From Antennarius striatus (Eukaryota > Chordata > Actinopteri > Lophiiformes > Antennariidae), in NCBI RefSeq assembly GCF_040054535.1, contig NC_090798.1:367001-431000 (forward strand): a stretch of 64,000 nucleotides of DNA, written 5' to 3'. The translations under genes were made by a program, and so were the position numbers. Position 1 is the first letter of the stretch, and the number at the start of each line of letters is the position of its first letter. Shown here one piece after another: positions 15,128 to 26,830 of the stretch. The notes beneath the pieces are model-generated. The model was not told the DNA's origin. It searched no databases and saw only the letters and a program-made list of their open reading frames with translations.

Positions 15128-16436
15128 GGACTATTGTATAAGAACTATTGTAATAATTAAATAATATTGTAGTAATCATTAGTATTTTTAAATTAATTTT
15201 TAAAGCACCTTTTAAACATGAAAATATTGCAGAGCCGCATTAAACCAGTCCAAAAATAGACCATAAAATATGAAGTTTAGTATTTTATAGTAAAAAAAAT
15301 AAAGGAGAACAAATGAACTGGATCCCAGTTTTAGACAAGCAGGAATGAAATCCAGTCCTTACATCATAATTCTGATCAAACCTTCCCTGATCTTGTTCTA
15401 CGTCAGAGAAACGAGTCTGAAAGTCCTGATTGACGACCACAGTTTTATGACAGGCACAAGATATGACTAATCAGTAATCAATAATCATCATCTGTACCCA
15501 GTCATTCATATCACACGTGTCAAATCCATCATTTTGTTTTAACTTTCGTCCAAATTTGAACATTTTGAAGGTTTGAATTGTGTCAATGATTGAATGTTAT
15601 TACGGTTTGTCCTCACCTCCCACCAGTGCAGCTGCTTCACGACAGGAACACGTTGACCGATCAGGGGGTGTGCGTCACGGGGTTACAGAAACTCACAGCT
15701 CCTGCCTGGAAGGCGGGGGTTTTGTGCCAGGAGCTCATCAGGTTTCCTTCATATTTCAAAGCTCATAAAAAGGTCCGGAGTCCAGAGGAACAAACACTGA
15801 GACCCGGGAGCAGCGGCGGGTCAGTCTGAGCAGCTGGACCTGCAGGTAGAGAATAATCCTCCAGGTATCACCAGGAGAACTGTTACTGTAATTATAATCT
15901 AAGTCTGAGATTTTCTTGTTGTCTTTGAAAATTACACTTGAGATTGCGGTTGTTATTTTTATCATATAATTAGAATTCTGAGTAATTCTTTTTCGTTGGA
16001 ATTTTGATTCTAATTTTAATTGTAATGCTTTTCTAATTCTTATTATTGTCTAATTACTGTAATCTTAATTTTTACAATTATATTTTTGAACGATTTTAAT
16101 GTCACTTCTTATTCTACCTCCAAATCTTATTTTAGTTCTTATATTTATTTTAATCTAGTAATTCTAATTCTAATTTTTATTTTTGTACTTTTTTACTTTT
16201 ATATTCATTCTTATGCTTCTTTAAATTTCAGATAACTATCCTGTTGTTCTAAACTGACATTTAGGAATCTGATCTGATTGGACCTGATCATAAATATTTC
16301 ATTGTTTCAGCGGCTGATCTTTTAACTTTTATTTGACAATAAAAAGAATCCAAACTGAACGTTACGACCAAATCTCTGTTAATCATAAACGTTTGATTTC
16401 TTCATGTGTTCTCAGCTCTGGGGGGAGGAGGTCGCC
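15128..16436. other. AT-rich region upstream of the B30.2 gene
   Basis: No coding signal was seen apart from one GC-rich patch (about 15600-15850) that may be a 5' untranslated exon or promoter of the next gene. The remainder is T/A-rich. Confidence 0.45.
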
Positions 16437-19400
16437 ATGGAGATGAAAAGTATCCTGAAGAACAATAAAAGTGGGTTCTTCACGTTATTTTTACTCCTGA
16501 ACATTTTTATTTTCTGGAGCCACCGATCAGCTTGGCTGATTTAACCTTTGACTCCCCAGAGGTGATGGAGATGCTGAGGGTGGAGAACAGCAGCACCACC
16601 CAGAGCAGCTCCATCGGGGCGGTCCGCTGGAACCTGCCGGAACACTTCCAGGCCCACAGCTCGGCCCCCACCAGGCCCACCGCCACCGGCCTGAACAAAC
16701 CCTCACAGGTGAACCTCCCAGTTTGACTCCCGCTCCCAGTCTGACTGGACGCTCCGGGGGGGGCGGTGTCTGACTCTCACACCTTTCTTCCAGCCGGCCC
16801 CCCACAGCGGCCTGAGGGACCTGCGCAGCCTGCAGGAGTGTGTTCAGTTCATCAACCACTGGAAGGAGCAGGTGGACCGAGTCTGTAAGGTCAGGGGAGC
16901 ATGTTATTGGTGATCAATACAGAGGAATCAAAGCATCTGTCTGAACTCATGCTGTGACTCTTCTCAAACCTCTTTTCTGTCACTCGGACCAGCGGTAGGT
17001 TCCAGCTGTGTCACAAGGTTTTATGGGTCGTAATCACAGCCTGTGGGGGGTGAAGTGGAACATGTACAGTTCAGGACTTTCCGATGCCTTATCTAGTGGG
17101 CTGGACAAAGTCTTAGCAGTAACCATGGCGATGGGTCGAGCGTTGCTTCGATACGCAGTCACTTGTTCCTCCAGATGGCCGGGGACAGGAAACGTATTTA
17201 TGGGATGTTTTACAGCGGGGTTTTTGACCCCTGGGATACGTAGGGTGGGCGCTAACAGCTTACAGTAAGATTTTTACAAGGGGTTCATAGGTCTCTAACC
17301 TCACCTTTGACCCCAGTAAGTGAATGGCTTCACACACGTGATCCATGAAACACGGATGTGGCTCCAGGTTTAGCTGAGAATCTAAATATTAGGAGCTTTA
17401 AAATGAACATAACAAAGTTCTCGATTCTGTTTTGAGGTATTATCATATTTGTGTGGCCTCATGTTTCATCAGGGGGGCGTTGATCCGGACGAGGGCACCA
17501 GTCAGAGAAGCGCCGCGGGTTCGGGCCGGCGCGCCGAGCGCAGCCTGGAGGAGAGCCGGCAGCTGATCCTGGAGTGGGCCGACGAGCTCCACCACGTGGA
17601 CCAGGTGGATACTCCTACACACGACACCTGAACGACCGTCAGCATCACGCCGACTGATTTCATGTGTTCAGCTCCTGAAGGAGATGCCGTGGGCCGAGGG
17701 TCGGGAGGACCACCATCCAGAGGGGGGAGGGGGTGAGGAGGCTCAGACGAAGGTCATGGAGTGGGCAAAGGAGCTGCAGACGGCGACCGAGGTGAGGAGC
17801 CACACAGCAGATCACGGAGGTCCTGCCTCTGTGGTGGGGAGCGTCCAGTCGGGGTCACACATTTAACGGGAACTTTTATTTGCAGAGTTGCGGCGTTCAG
17901 AGCGACGAGCTGGGTAAAGTCCTGCGCCGGCTGGGCCTGAAGAAGTCCCGTCTGGGGAACCTGCTGCCCCTGCTGGAGTTCATCACCTGGTCTCTGCTCA
18001 AAGAAGACAGCATGGTGAGAGACGTTCAGCCAAACACCTCGATCATCTCAGTTCAGGGATGAAACTGAGATAAACATGTATAAACCATCATCTGAGATGT
18101 GGAACCACACCTGGGTTCACCTCAGAAAGCAGGCGGTCGTAAAGTTATTGACACGCGATACGATCTGGATTTTCAGGTTAGGAAACGACTTTACACAACG
18201 TTTAATTTGAGTGAACCCTGTTCATGGAAGACGTGCGTGTAGGAAACTAATAAACCAACGACCTGTGGGATTAGCTGTAGGAGACGTCCTTGATAATAAC
18301 TGATAGTGAAGACTGCAGATAAACTGTCCTCACATACGCTGATGACGGGTCACCTGCATGGCAAAGGTCCAGATTGAAAGTATTCTGTGCTTAGTTTTAG
18401 TTTATTTATCATTATTATTATATTGTTACCATTATCTTAAGATCTTTTCATTTTATTGAACATTAAAAATAGTTGTGAGCTTTTCTATTATTGGTTTTAT
18501 TAGGAAGGTGGTAACACCCCGACCAATCAAGTGCTTCCAGAGAAAAAAGAACCCAGGAAGGACGACGCAGCGTTTACACCATCACGGTTATTTGTGGTCG
18601 CTCGGTTAAAGCGTTAAGAATCCCAACATGGAATTCTAACACTTTTATATCCATTTTATTCTTTTTCAGACAAAGATCCCACAGATTTGGCTCCTGGCAA
18701 AGCAAAAGACCTGGATAGCAGGAGTTCCAAGATACATCCCCAACTCAGGTGTGTTTGTGTCAATCAGTTTAAGGTAACAGATGAGAGAACTCACCTGTAC
18801 ACTGATTTAACACTGATTTACTCCAAGCAGGACAATTACTGCTGAACACAGGGGATTCTCCTGATGCTAATCAGGTTCTCTATCAAGTTCAATCTAGAAG
18901 GGAAGAGCGTAGAAATCTAGAGAAGAATTCATTCTCGGAAGCCCCAGATCATCTTTAGACCATTGAGAATCCCTTTCCTTGTGTCCTGTTTGATAAACGT
19001 CTGTGTCTCTTCTTTCAGTCTGGAATTGGATTCTGAGCGCTGAAGGTACGTTGAAGTGTTTCCTTCATGTAAGGAAGAGAACAAACGTTCTCCATCCGGT
19101 CAATCTGTGTTCTGTTCCCGTCAGCTGATGTGGTTCTGGACCCGAACACCAACCACCCCTGGCTGCAGCTGTCAGACGACCAGCGCTCGGTGCAGGAGGC
19201 GTCCCTGGGGGCCGACCTGCCCTACAACACCCAACGGTTTGACACCTGGCCCTGCGTGCTGGGCTGGGGGGGCTACCTCAGCGGTCGCCACTACTGGGAG
19301 GTGGACATCGCCAACAACGGCTACTGGCGGGTGGGACTGACCACCGCCGACTCCAAGCGTCACGGCCGCTTCCCCATGAGCCCGAAGCAGGGCTACTGGG

Positions 19401-19651
19401 TCCTGTGGCGCAGCCCCAACCAGTTCTACGCCTGCACCAAGCCGGAGACGGCGCTGCCCTCCCGCCTGGTGCCCCGGTCTCTGGGGGTCTACCTGGACTA
19501 CGAAGAGGGCCAGATCTCCTTCTACAACGCAGAAACAAAGACCCACATCTACACCTTCACCGGGTCCTTCAAGAAGAAGCTCTACCCTCTGTTCGCTCCC
19601 CTGGACGGACGGACGCTCATGAGAATCCGTCCGCCACGGCGAGCCAGATGA
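16437..19651 (+). CDS. B30.2 (PRY-SPRY) domain protein without RING, function unknown
   Basis: Nine exons join in frame: 16437-16470, 16560-16708, 16794-16889, 17473-17604, 17672-17791, 17886-18014, 18670-18748, 19019-19045 and 19125-19651, giving 430 residues. The last exon codes a complete PRY-SPRY domain with the three hallmark motifs: VVLDPNTNHPWL, HYWEVDI and GVYLDYEEG. Such domains are protein-binding modules of TRIM, butyrophilin and related proteins. A 27-base exon just before the PRY exon is also usual in TRIM genes. There is no RING, B-box or transmembrane segment. Instead the N-terminal 240 residues are polar and helical, with a repeated motif in successive exons (LILEWADELHHVDQ and KVMEWAKELQTATE) and an earlier related FINHWKEQVDRVCK. 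I do not recognise the N-terminal family. A start further upstream cannot be excluded. The likely polyadenylation hexamer is at 20175-20180. Confidence 0.75.
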
Positions 19652-21120
19652 CCAGAAGAAAACAGCAAATACAGATGGAGATTATCAGAGATTAGCTCAG
19701 ATTAACTCCGGATCTGACAGTCAGGATTTAATGTGAGTTTTCCCTGAACGCATCTGGTCGATTCTGAATTTAAATGTACATCACAGTGCTGATATTACTA
19801 ATGAAGGTAATAAATATATCTGATCATAGCACTCTAAAAGAAACTTTCTGCAATGACATGTGATTTTTTAACAGACTTTAGAAGCATTACCTTTAATACA
19901 GATATATTTATTTAGTAGGGATATTATTTAAAGGATTAATTGGGTTGGACCAGGAATAAAGCGAACGGCTGTATGTGTTTATTCATTTCCTGCATCGACA
20001 TACTTTCATGCACTGTAATGCACTTTCACAGGATAAATATTTTAAAAGTCGTCCCTGGAGGTTTTTCTGGCATCACATTCTCTCACCTCACGTTAAAACG
20101 CTTCCGTAAAGCTCTCTGGACTGGTCACAAGGGTAAAAACTAGAAATGATCATTTTGTATGATAAAGATGACCGAATAAAATAAACTTAAACAAAACTGT
20201 ACATTATATAATGGATATGGTAGCCGTACAGGTTAACACAGGCCCTGGTATCAGCTTCACTCTGAATAAATGGTGATGTGTTGAAATAATTACAACGTAA
20301 ATACACACGTATGTTAATGCATATAGATTCATGATAACTGTATATTTACAATAACAAATTTGTATATGTATTATACAGATTATATATTATAAATGTATAT
20401 ACATATAAATAGATATATGGGGAAATCAAACCTTTCCCCACTGTGGGACGAATAAAAGACTCTTATCCTACTAATTATATTATTAGTGTTTGTCTTACAT
20501 TATTATTACAGTATTTACATTTCAGCTGCTCTTTAGACCTACTGCATGTAATCCCACTGTGATCCATAGTAGATAAAAATGACCTTTCACACCTTAATGC
20601 TGATGTCAGCTGTACATTACATCCTCTGACTCATAAACAGAATATTTTATGACTTTTTAAGAGAAAGGAAAAGAAATTTGAAGGACAAAAGTGTAGTTTT
20701 ACTTTTCATTATTCAGCCTCATGTCAACATCGGGTGAAAAATATAGATCCACGGCTCGCAGACTTAAATACACGTAAATACCAAATAATCACACAACAGA
20801 AAATCACTGACAATACCGGACATATTTGTTGATTCCCCAATTTTTGAAGAAGAATGAACTTATTGGAAGATAATTGAAATCGGTTTAATTTGCTATAGCA
20901 CTCTGGTAAAGTTTAAAGTCAATATTGTACGCACACAAACAGTATTTTATTAGTATTCTATATAATAACATTGTTAGAATGAAGCCCCGTCATTTCAGTT
21001 CTGCCTGCGTCAGTTTTCAGTTTCCAGATGACCGAGTTGTAAAATGTGGCTTTGAAGGACTTTGGCCTCACTGTAAGAATGAATGGGAACATTTTTAGTA
21101 AGTAGAAACAAGAAACGTCA
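19652..21120. other. 3' UTR of the B30.2 gene and AT-rich spacer
   Basis: The first part is probably 3' UTR up to the AATAAA at 20175-20180. A LINE-like 3' tail lies at about 20415-20470. The remainder is AT-rich and without coding signal. Confidence 0.5.
20415..20470 (+). repeat. Short LINE 3'-tail fragment
   Basis: The string CCCCACTGTGGGACGAATAAAA followed by short CTTAT-type repeats is the typical 3' terminus of fish non-LTR elements (L2/CR1/Rex type). Only the tail is recognisable, as with 5'-truncated copies. Recognition is by memory of the tail motif. Confidence 0.5.
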
Positions 21121-22170
21121 ACGCAATCATTTTATCCATTTATTTCAGCTTTAAGCAGAGTTAGAAACAAATTAGTACAAAAAAAAAAAGACAATGAATA
21201 TAATGAAAAATATAGAAAAACTCTTATACAAAACTAAGTTCCTAAAATAATCTCTAACGATAGACTTTAACTAATAAATGCCTTTTTGAGTCTACGTGTT
21301 GCTGGCAGTGTAAATCATGATGCTGCAGTGATGAACGCTGACCGGTCGCGTCGAAGCGTCACATTTCATGATCGGAACGGAAACAGGAAGCAAACCGACG
21401 ACCAACGTCTATGAAAACCATTTCCAATTTAAAAGGCAGTAGTTAGTATTTGAACACAGCGGCTTGAGCCTCACAGGCCACCGTAGCAGCTCTTATAATG
21501 CGTGAATGTCGCTAAACTTCCTGTATTTTAACGTGAAAATCTCCCTCTGTATATTTCTAATATTCCAAATAAAGATGATTAGCTCATGGGGTGATCCAGC
21601 CAGCCCCTCACATCCCGTCACTAAATAAAGGAAATACATGCTCCCTGCTAGCAGCGCAGAAGTAACCATGACAACCTCATCTGTCGAAAAGTAACTTAAA
21701 ATTCAGCGTTTCCTGATGAAAAACAACGCAAATGCATCGGAACAAAAAACCTGACAGAAATAACTGTTCTAATATCTGATCACATGACTAAGTGTTGGAC
21801 CAAACACTCAAAACAACATTCTAACCTGATGTAAAAAATGTTAATACGAATACGCTGTGAAACAATAATACAGTAAAGCATCCAAACTTCAAGTTTTACA
21901 AACATGACTTGTATGAAGATGATCGTTTTCCATCACGCGCCATAATTACAACAAAGAGATGTGATGAAACCGCTTCCGCTTTTTGTCAAAATTTGACTAA
22001 TTATTCTCGTATTTAACACTGATTAAAGCCCCTCCCGGTTTATAGTCCCAGTCTGACGTCAAATCAAGACATCAAGAAAATGCTTGTCGAGTTTGTGAAG
22101 TCATTTCGGAAGAGGAAGACCTTTGGATCGAAGTGACAGTGAAACGGCTCGGACGGGGAAAGAATGACGT
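21121..22170 (-). other. tp53: Probable tp53 3' UTR
   Basis: This lies downstream of the tp53 stop on the minus strand. A polyadenylation hexamer on that strand lies at 21139-21144, giving a 3' UTR of about 1 kb. No coding potential was seen. The extent is inferred from the hexamer. Confidence 0.5.
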
Positions 22171-24965
22171 CTAGTCGCTGTCGCTCCGCTCCCCCTGCTG
22201 CATGAGCCGCTTCCCACTGGAGGGGGGAGGAACCTCTTGTTTCACACACACCTTGGTCCTGGTTTTGCTGCGGGAACAATGGAGAGACTTCATTTTTAGG
22301 GCTCAGGTTCACTTCATCGTGTCCCTTCTTGGCGTTAACTTCTCACCTGTCCTTGTCCAGCAGCTCCAGGCCGTCGTTGATCTTCTTCAGCATTTCGTAG
22401 CGCTTACGGCCGCGCACCTGCAGGACAAACACGTCCTTGTCCTCGTCCTCGGTGCTGGACGCTGTCTTCAGCTTCCTAGCGGAGGTGGAGTCGGGCGGCG
22501 GGGCGCTTTCTGAAAAAACAAAACAAAAATGAAGTGGGAAGAGAAACGAGCAGAGACAGAAATTTTAACCTGATGCAATAAATAAAACACACTTCTTTTT
22601 TTATTTCCTTTGTCGTCCTGCGTTTTGGTGCTATTTCCCTCCTCGGTTTTGCGGTCCCTGCCTGGACATGCGCAGACACGCACCTCAAAGCATCTGCGTC
22701 CAAACACCAGCCCCCTTGTGAGGAAGATGAAGAGGAGTCAGGGTCAGAAGAGGTTCCTGCGTTCTACCAACACACAGGAAGAAGACCCATTTGGTAAAAC
22801 AGACGCGAGACTCACTCTGGAGTCTCCAGGGTGAGGATGGTGAGGATGGGCCTGCGGTTCATGCCCCCCATGCAGGAGCTGTTGCACATGAAGCTGAGCA
22901 GGATGGTCGTTATTTCAGAGCCCAGCTGGAACAGAAAAGGAGCCAAAGTTTTAAACGTGACGGCTACAGGATGATCAGACCCGTCCCCTCGGACCCGACC
23001 GTCTCACCTGCGGGGGCTCGTAGGGGACGGTCACGCTGTGCCTCTTTGTGTGGGGGTCTTCGTAGTACTGGGCTCGCTGGCTGCCCTCCATCCTGATCAG
23101 ATGACTTCGCTGCTCAGCAACTACAAGGAAACAGGTCAGAAAAAATGATCGAATTAATGAAATCAACTGAAGTGCATGTGTTCAAACACGAGCATCTTCC
23201 TCACCGTCCTCGTTCTGATGGTGGGGGCACCTCCGGACCACTTCAGCCACGTGCTCAGACTTCTTGTAGACCGCCGTGGCCCTGAGGACGGCGCCAGCCG
23301 GCGGCTCTTTGCTGACCAGAACCTCCACCGGGCTGGTTTTAGCCAGCTGACAGTACAGCTTGTTGAGAAGCTCGGAATACTGAGAGAAAACACAGGAAGG
23401 AGCCGAAGACGTTTTTATCCAGGAAAACGACGACGGGACGGTCGGGGGTCGCAGGGAAAAAACAGCACCATGATAAAAACTAAAAAAAAGTCCAAAAAAT
23501 AAATCTCTTCTTCTCAAAAGAACCAACTTCAGCTACATTTGAACTTCTCCAAATGACTCTGAGAAAGTTGAGACAAACTATAAGTTTTTACCTCAAGTGG
23601 TCCCATTTTAACCCTTTCTGTGCTGAGGGACGGCGCTGCAGGAACATGTCCCGTCATGTCAGAGCTGTGCTTTACAACCAGACTGCCCCCCACCACAGAC
23701 CAGAGCACGAGTTGGAGGAGGTGGGAGTTTGACTGCAGACCAACCAAACCTTACCGAAACCGGCCAACCGCGGGACGCCTCCACATGAGTCACTGTTGAA
23801 GCATTAATTTCATTGGCTGCTCAAACACATCAGCTTCATCTAGACCCTGGAATTTAGCGAATGGCCACAATGAATGAGATTCCACACGAATGCCACCATG
23901 AGAGCTACCGAAGAAATGATTTTACCGCAATTACAAGGTAAGATTTTTTAGCGTTTCTTAACACCTTTAAATGTTTTTCACACTTTAAATAATTTAGTAA
24001 GGGAGAAAAAGTTGAGCAAGAAGCGACTGAGCTCACGGGGGTAAAAATAGCCTCCACACTCCAAACCTTAAACATGTAAAACCCAAATCAGTGGATTAAA
24101 ACGCCACAAATCAGGAGCAGTTTTTGGATTTAAACACGATGGATGGCAGAAAGTCAGTTGAACGATGGCGCCAAAATGTGAGTCTCTACCGGAATCCCTT
24201 TTGTTCCCTGGCCCTCTGCTCTGCGTCAGGTTTTGTCGGAGGAAACATTCACATCAGCTAAAGTTTAAAATTTATATTCATGTATTTTAATTCTGTATAT
24301 TTTGTGTAAATTTTGACTCATTTTGTCACATTAAATAGACGACTTTTGTGTGACACATTATCTGAGAAGCTTTTACTGAAATCAATTAAAAGGAAGAATG
24401 TGTAAACTTTGCGCTCCTGGTCTGGAATGACTCACCGTGGAGGTGACAGACTTGGCCGTGCCAGACTTCTGGAACCGAAGCTGGAATCCATACTCCCCGG
24501 GGTAGTCAGTCGTAACCGGGACGGTGGACGACGGGAGAGTGACAAAATCTTTAACGGGCGCCTCTGGAGGCAGCTCAAATAAATTCTCATCGAATCCATC
24601 GGCCAGCACTTGGTCATTTATCAGCTGCTAAACGACAGACACAAGAGGTTTTGACACGAGACACAAGTTTGTGGTACAAATTTAAAAATATTTTTTTATG
24701 AAAAAGAATCTCGACTTACCAGCATTTCCATGTGTTCACCTGTCTTCCATGAATCGGGTGACTCATTGCAGCTGGGCAGCGATGATAATGTGGCTATTGG
24801 AGGAGCAGCTCTGCAAAAGAAAGACCAACACATTGGTTACGTCACTTTCCTGCAATCAAAAGAGAGCGGAGTTAGAAAGGGAAACACAACTTACACAGTC
24901 TGCCACAGCTCGATGAAGGAGTCCTGGCTCAACGGAAGGCTCATCCCAAAATCTTGCTCTTCCAT
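22171..24965 (-). CDS. tp53: Tumour suppressor p53 transcription factor
   Basis: Nine coding exons on the minus strand join in frame: 24895-24965, 24720-24810, 24436-24624, 23205-23379, 23008-23120, 22816-22925, 22593-22714, 22347-22509 and 22171-22267, giving 376 residues. p53 is a tetrameric DNA-damage-response transcription factor. The start MEEQDFG precedes the transactivation helix [10 protein letters not shown], which holds the F..LW MDM2-binding core. A second acidic-hydrophobic patch is [11 protein letters not shown]. The DNA-binding core includes [39 protein letters not shown] and [18 protein letters not shown], so zinc ligands and the main DNA-contact arginines are kept. The tetramerisation helix ([19 protein letters not shown]) and the terminal RSDSD follow. 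Serines stand at two positions that are cysteine in mammals (SVTSTYS and LAKTSPV). Upstream non-coding exons are likely: an acceptor at 24988/24989 precedes the start, and candidate donors lie near 25642 and 25990. Confidence 0.97.
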
Positions 24966-26230
24966 CACTGTTTTCCCTCCAGGCCCAGCTGAGAAGAAAA
25001 ATGAGGAAGAGCCAAGACGCAGAAGGTTCTGTGGGACAAACAGGAAGTGAGGCTTTCTGCTGGAGGCAGACGACATCTTGTGCTGATCAATCATTTCAAA
25101 CAGCATCATCAGACTGGACAGACATGTTTCTGTTGAGTCCATACGAGGTACAAAAAAGACAAAAGATCTACAAACATTACCGGAGAATCCTCACATTGGC
25201 AACCAAAATGTTGGGATTTTCTGGTAAATGTATAAATATCTCCCATTTATCCTAAATGGATCCATACATTTATCCATTTACCAGAACCAATCCGCATATT
25301 GGTGGGAATTTTCCGGTAAATGCATAAATCTATAAATCCATTTAGGAAAAACAACTCGAACCTATCCTAAATGGACAAATAAGAGATATTTACCCTGAAT
25401 GAATAAATGACAGATATTGATCCATTTACCTGATAAATCGATTTAACAAATAGACGTGATTCAGGAAATGGGTGTTAACCGAGATGAAAACAAACGACGG
25501 TAAACCTTCTTCCTCCGTGTTCTGCTCTCAAAATAAACACCAAGGATAAACACAAAACGTTGTAAACAAACCACATTTCACAAAAGTAAAGTTCTTAAAT
25601 CAAACGTACGTGAATAACCTGACAAATATTTAAATATTTACCGTCCTGGTGACAAGCAGCCCGGATGCTAACGTTAGCTGCGTCCATTTTCTTTCTCGAC
25701 GCAGGCCGAGGCGGAATCCGTCAGGTTAGCTCGTTGGTAACTTCTATAACTTTTTTTTTTTTTTTACTAATTTCTCCAAATTCTATAGGAAAACTCACAA
25801 AAACGGACCGAAAAACAAACCTCTGGCTGAATGTTTGTGTTCGCTAGCTGAAGTTAGCCTCGTCACAACAGCTAACCCCGCTAGCGCTGCGCGTCTGACT
25901 GCTAGCTAAACCACAGACAAACTTCGGTCCACTGGACCACACGCGGCTGGCGCGCGCCTCGCGTTAGTGAGGCTCGCGCCATATGTTACCTGTAAGGTGC
26001 TGCTGCTGTTCAGACACGGTGAGTCTCTGCGGTGAGTCAGCGGTGAGTCTCTGCGGTGAGTCAGCACAGCAGAGACGGACGGACAAGTCACAATATTTTG
26101 AGGCAGCGAGCACCACGTTGTTTTTGGGGATTCCCACTGAATGGAAGGGGGAGGGGCGGTATTTAACCTCTCCCGCCCGTCCAATCACAGGCCGCTCGCG
26201 CTCCTACCGCGGATTAACGCGTCACGTGTT
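24966..26230 (-). promoter_or_regulatory. tp53: tp53 5' UTR exons, first intron and promoter region
   Basis: Minus-strand splice signals give a 5' UTR piece at 24966-24988 and candidate first-exon donors (GGACG/gtaaat at 25642; TTACAG/gtaaca at 25990). A CpG-rich patch at about 25850-26220 fits the promoter. Within it, a 24-base unit is duplicated (26017-26040 and 26041-26064), each copy holding TGAGTCA, the AP-1 consensus. The first intron contains TA-rich imperfect inverted repeats near 25221-25284. Transcript ends are inferred. Confidence 0.55.
25221..25284. repeat. Imperfect inverted repeat in tp53 first intron
   Basis: The outer arms CTGGTAAATG and CATTTACCAG are exact complements, and inner ATAAAT/ATTTAT words extend the pairing. 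A diverged relative of the left arm, CCGGTAAATGCATAAAT, occurs near 25313. It may be a small palindromic element, but no family was recognised. Confidence 0.5.
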
Positions 26231-26413
26231 GCATTTTAAGCCTCCGGAAATATTAGCACTCCAGAACGACAGCGCATTGTTTCAAATTGTAATTTAAGTC
26301 GATCTAAAGACAAATAAATATTTGATTTTATTTATTGACTAATATTTGAATATCATATTTACTGTCATGTTTGCAGGGATAATGCAGGTCAGATATTTCT
26401 ACCATGTTTACAT

Positions 26414-26462
26414 AGGGTTAGGGTTAGGGTTAGGGGTTAGGGTTAGGGTTAGGGTTAGGGTT
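26414..26462. repeat. Interstitial telomere-like (TTAGGG)n array
   Basis: About eight GGGTTA units, one with an extra G (GGGGTTAG), lie between AT-rich sequence on both sides. This is vertebrate telomere repeat at an internal site, within about 200 bases of the tp53 promoter region. Confidence 0.95.
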
Positions 26463-26559
26463 CGTTTCAACTCTGAACAGCATCTTTCACACAAGAGCCT
26501 GTAGTTCCAAATTAACGTATTATGAAATCCCTGCAGAAAAACTCACGCCGCCTATGAGT

Positions 26560-26830
26560 GAACTGAACTGGGCATGATTGGACATTCCAAAAAGGCAAAG
26601 CTCAAAGTCCACCACGGTTTATAAGTCCTGGATCATTCTACAGTGGGTTGTTTGGCCTGCATTCCACAGACAATCTCTGGTAGGATCTGTAGAAAGTGGT
26701 TGCAGCACCCAAACACAAGAATATTACAGAGCTGGAGGCCTTTTCTGTGAGGAATGGGCTAAGATTCCTGAGGACCGCTGCCAGAGGCTGGTGTCTGGAT
26801 GTCATTGTGTCTTAGCAGCTCAAGGATGAT
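26560..26830 (+). mobile_element. Decayed Tc1/mariner-like transposase remnant
   Basis: The plus-strand frame at 26578-26829 ends in GLFCEEWAKIPEDRCQRLVSG followed by a short tail. It resembles the last part of fish Tc1-family transposases (EEWAKIP..RC..L, before the final helix). The DDE core and terminal inverted repeats were not found, so this is a fragment, likely old. Homology is judged by eye. Confidence 0.5.

Noticed and set aside
26414-26462. True chromosome end
   Set aside because: Unique sequence and conserved genes continue on both sides, and the array is only about 50 bases.
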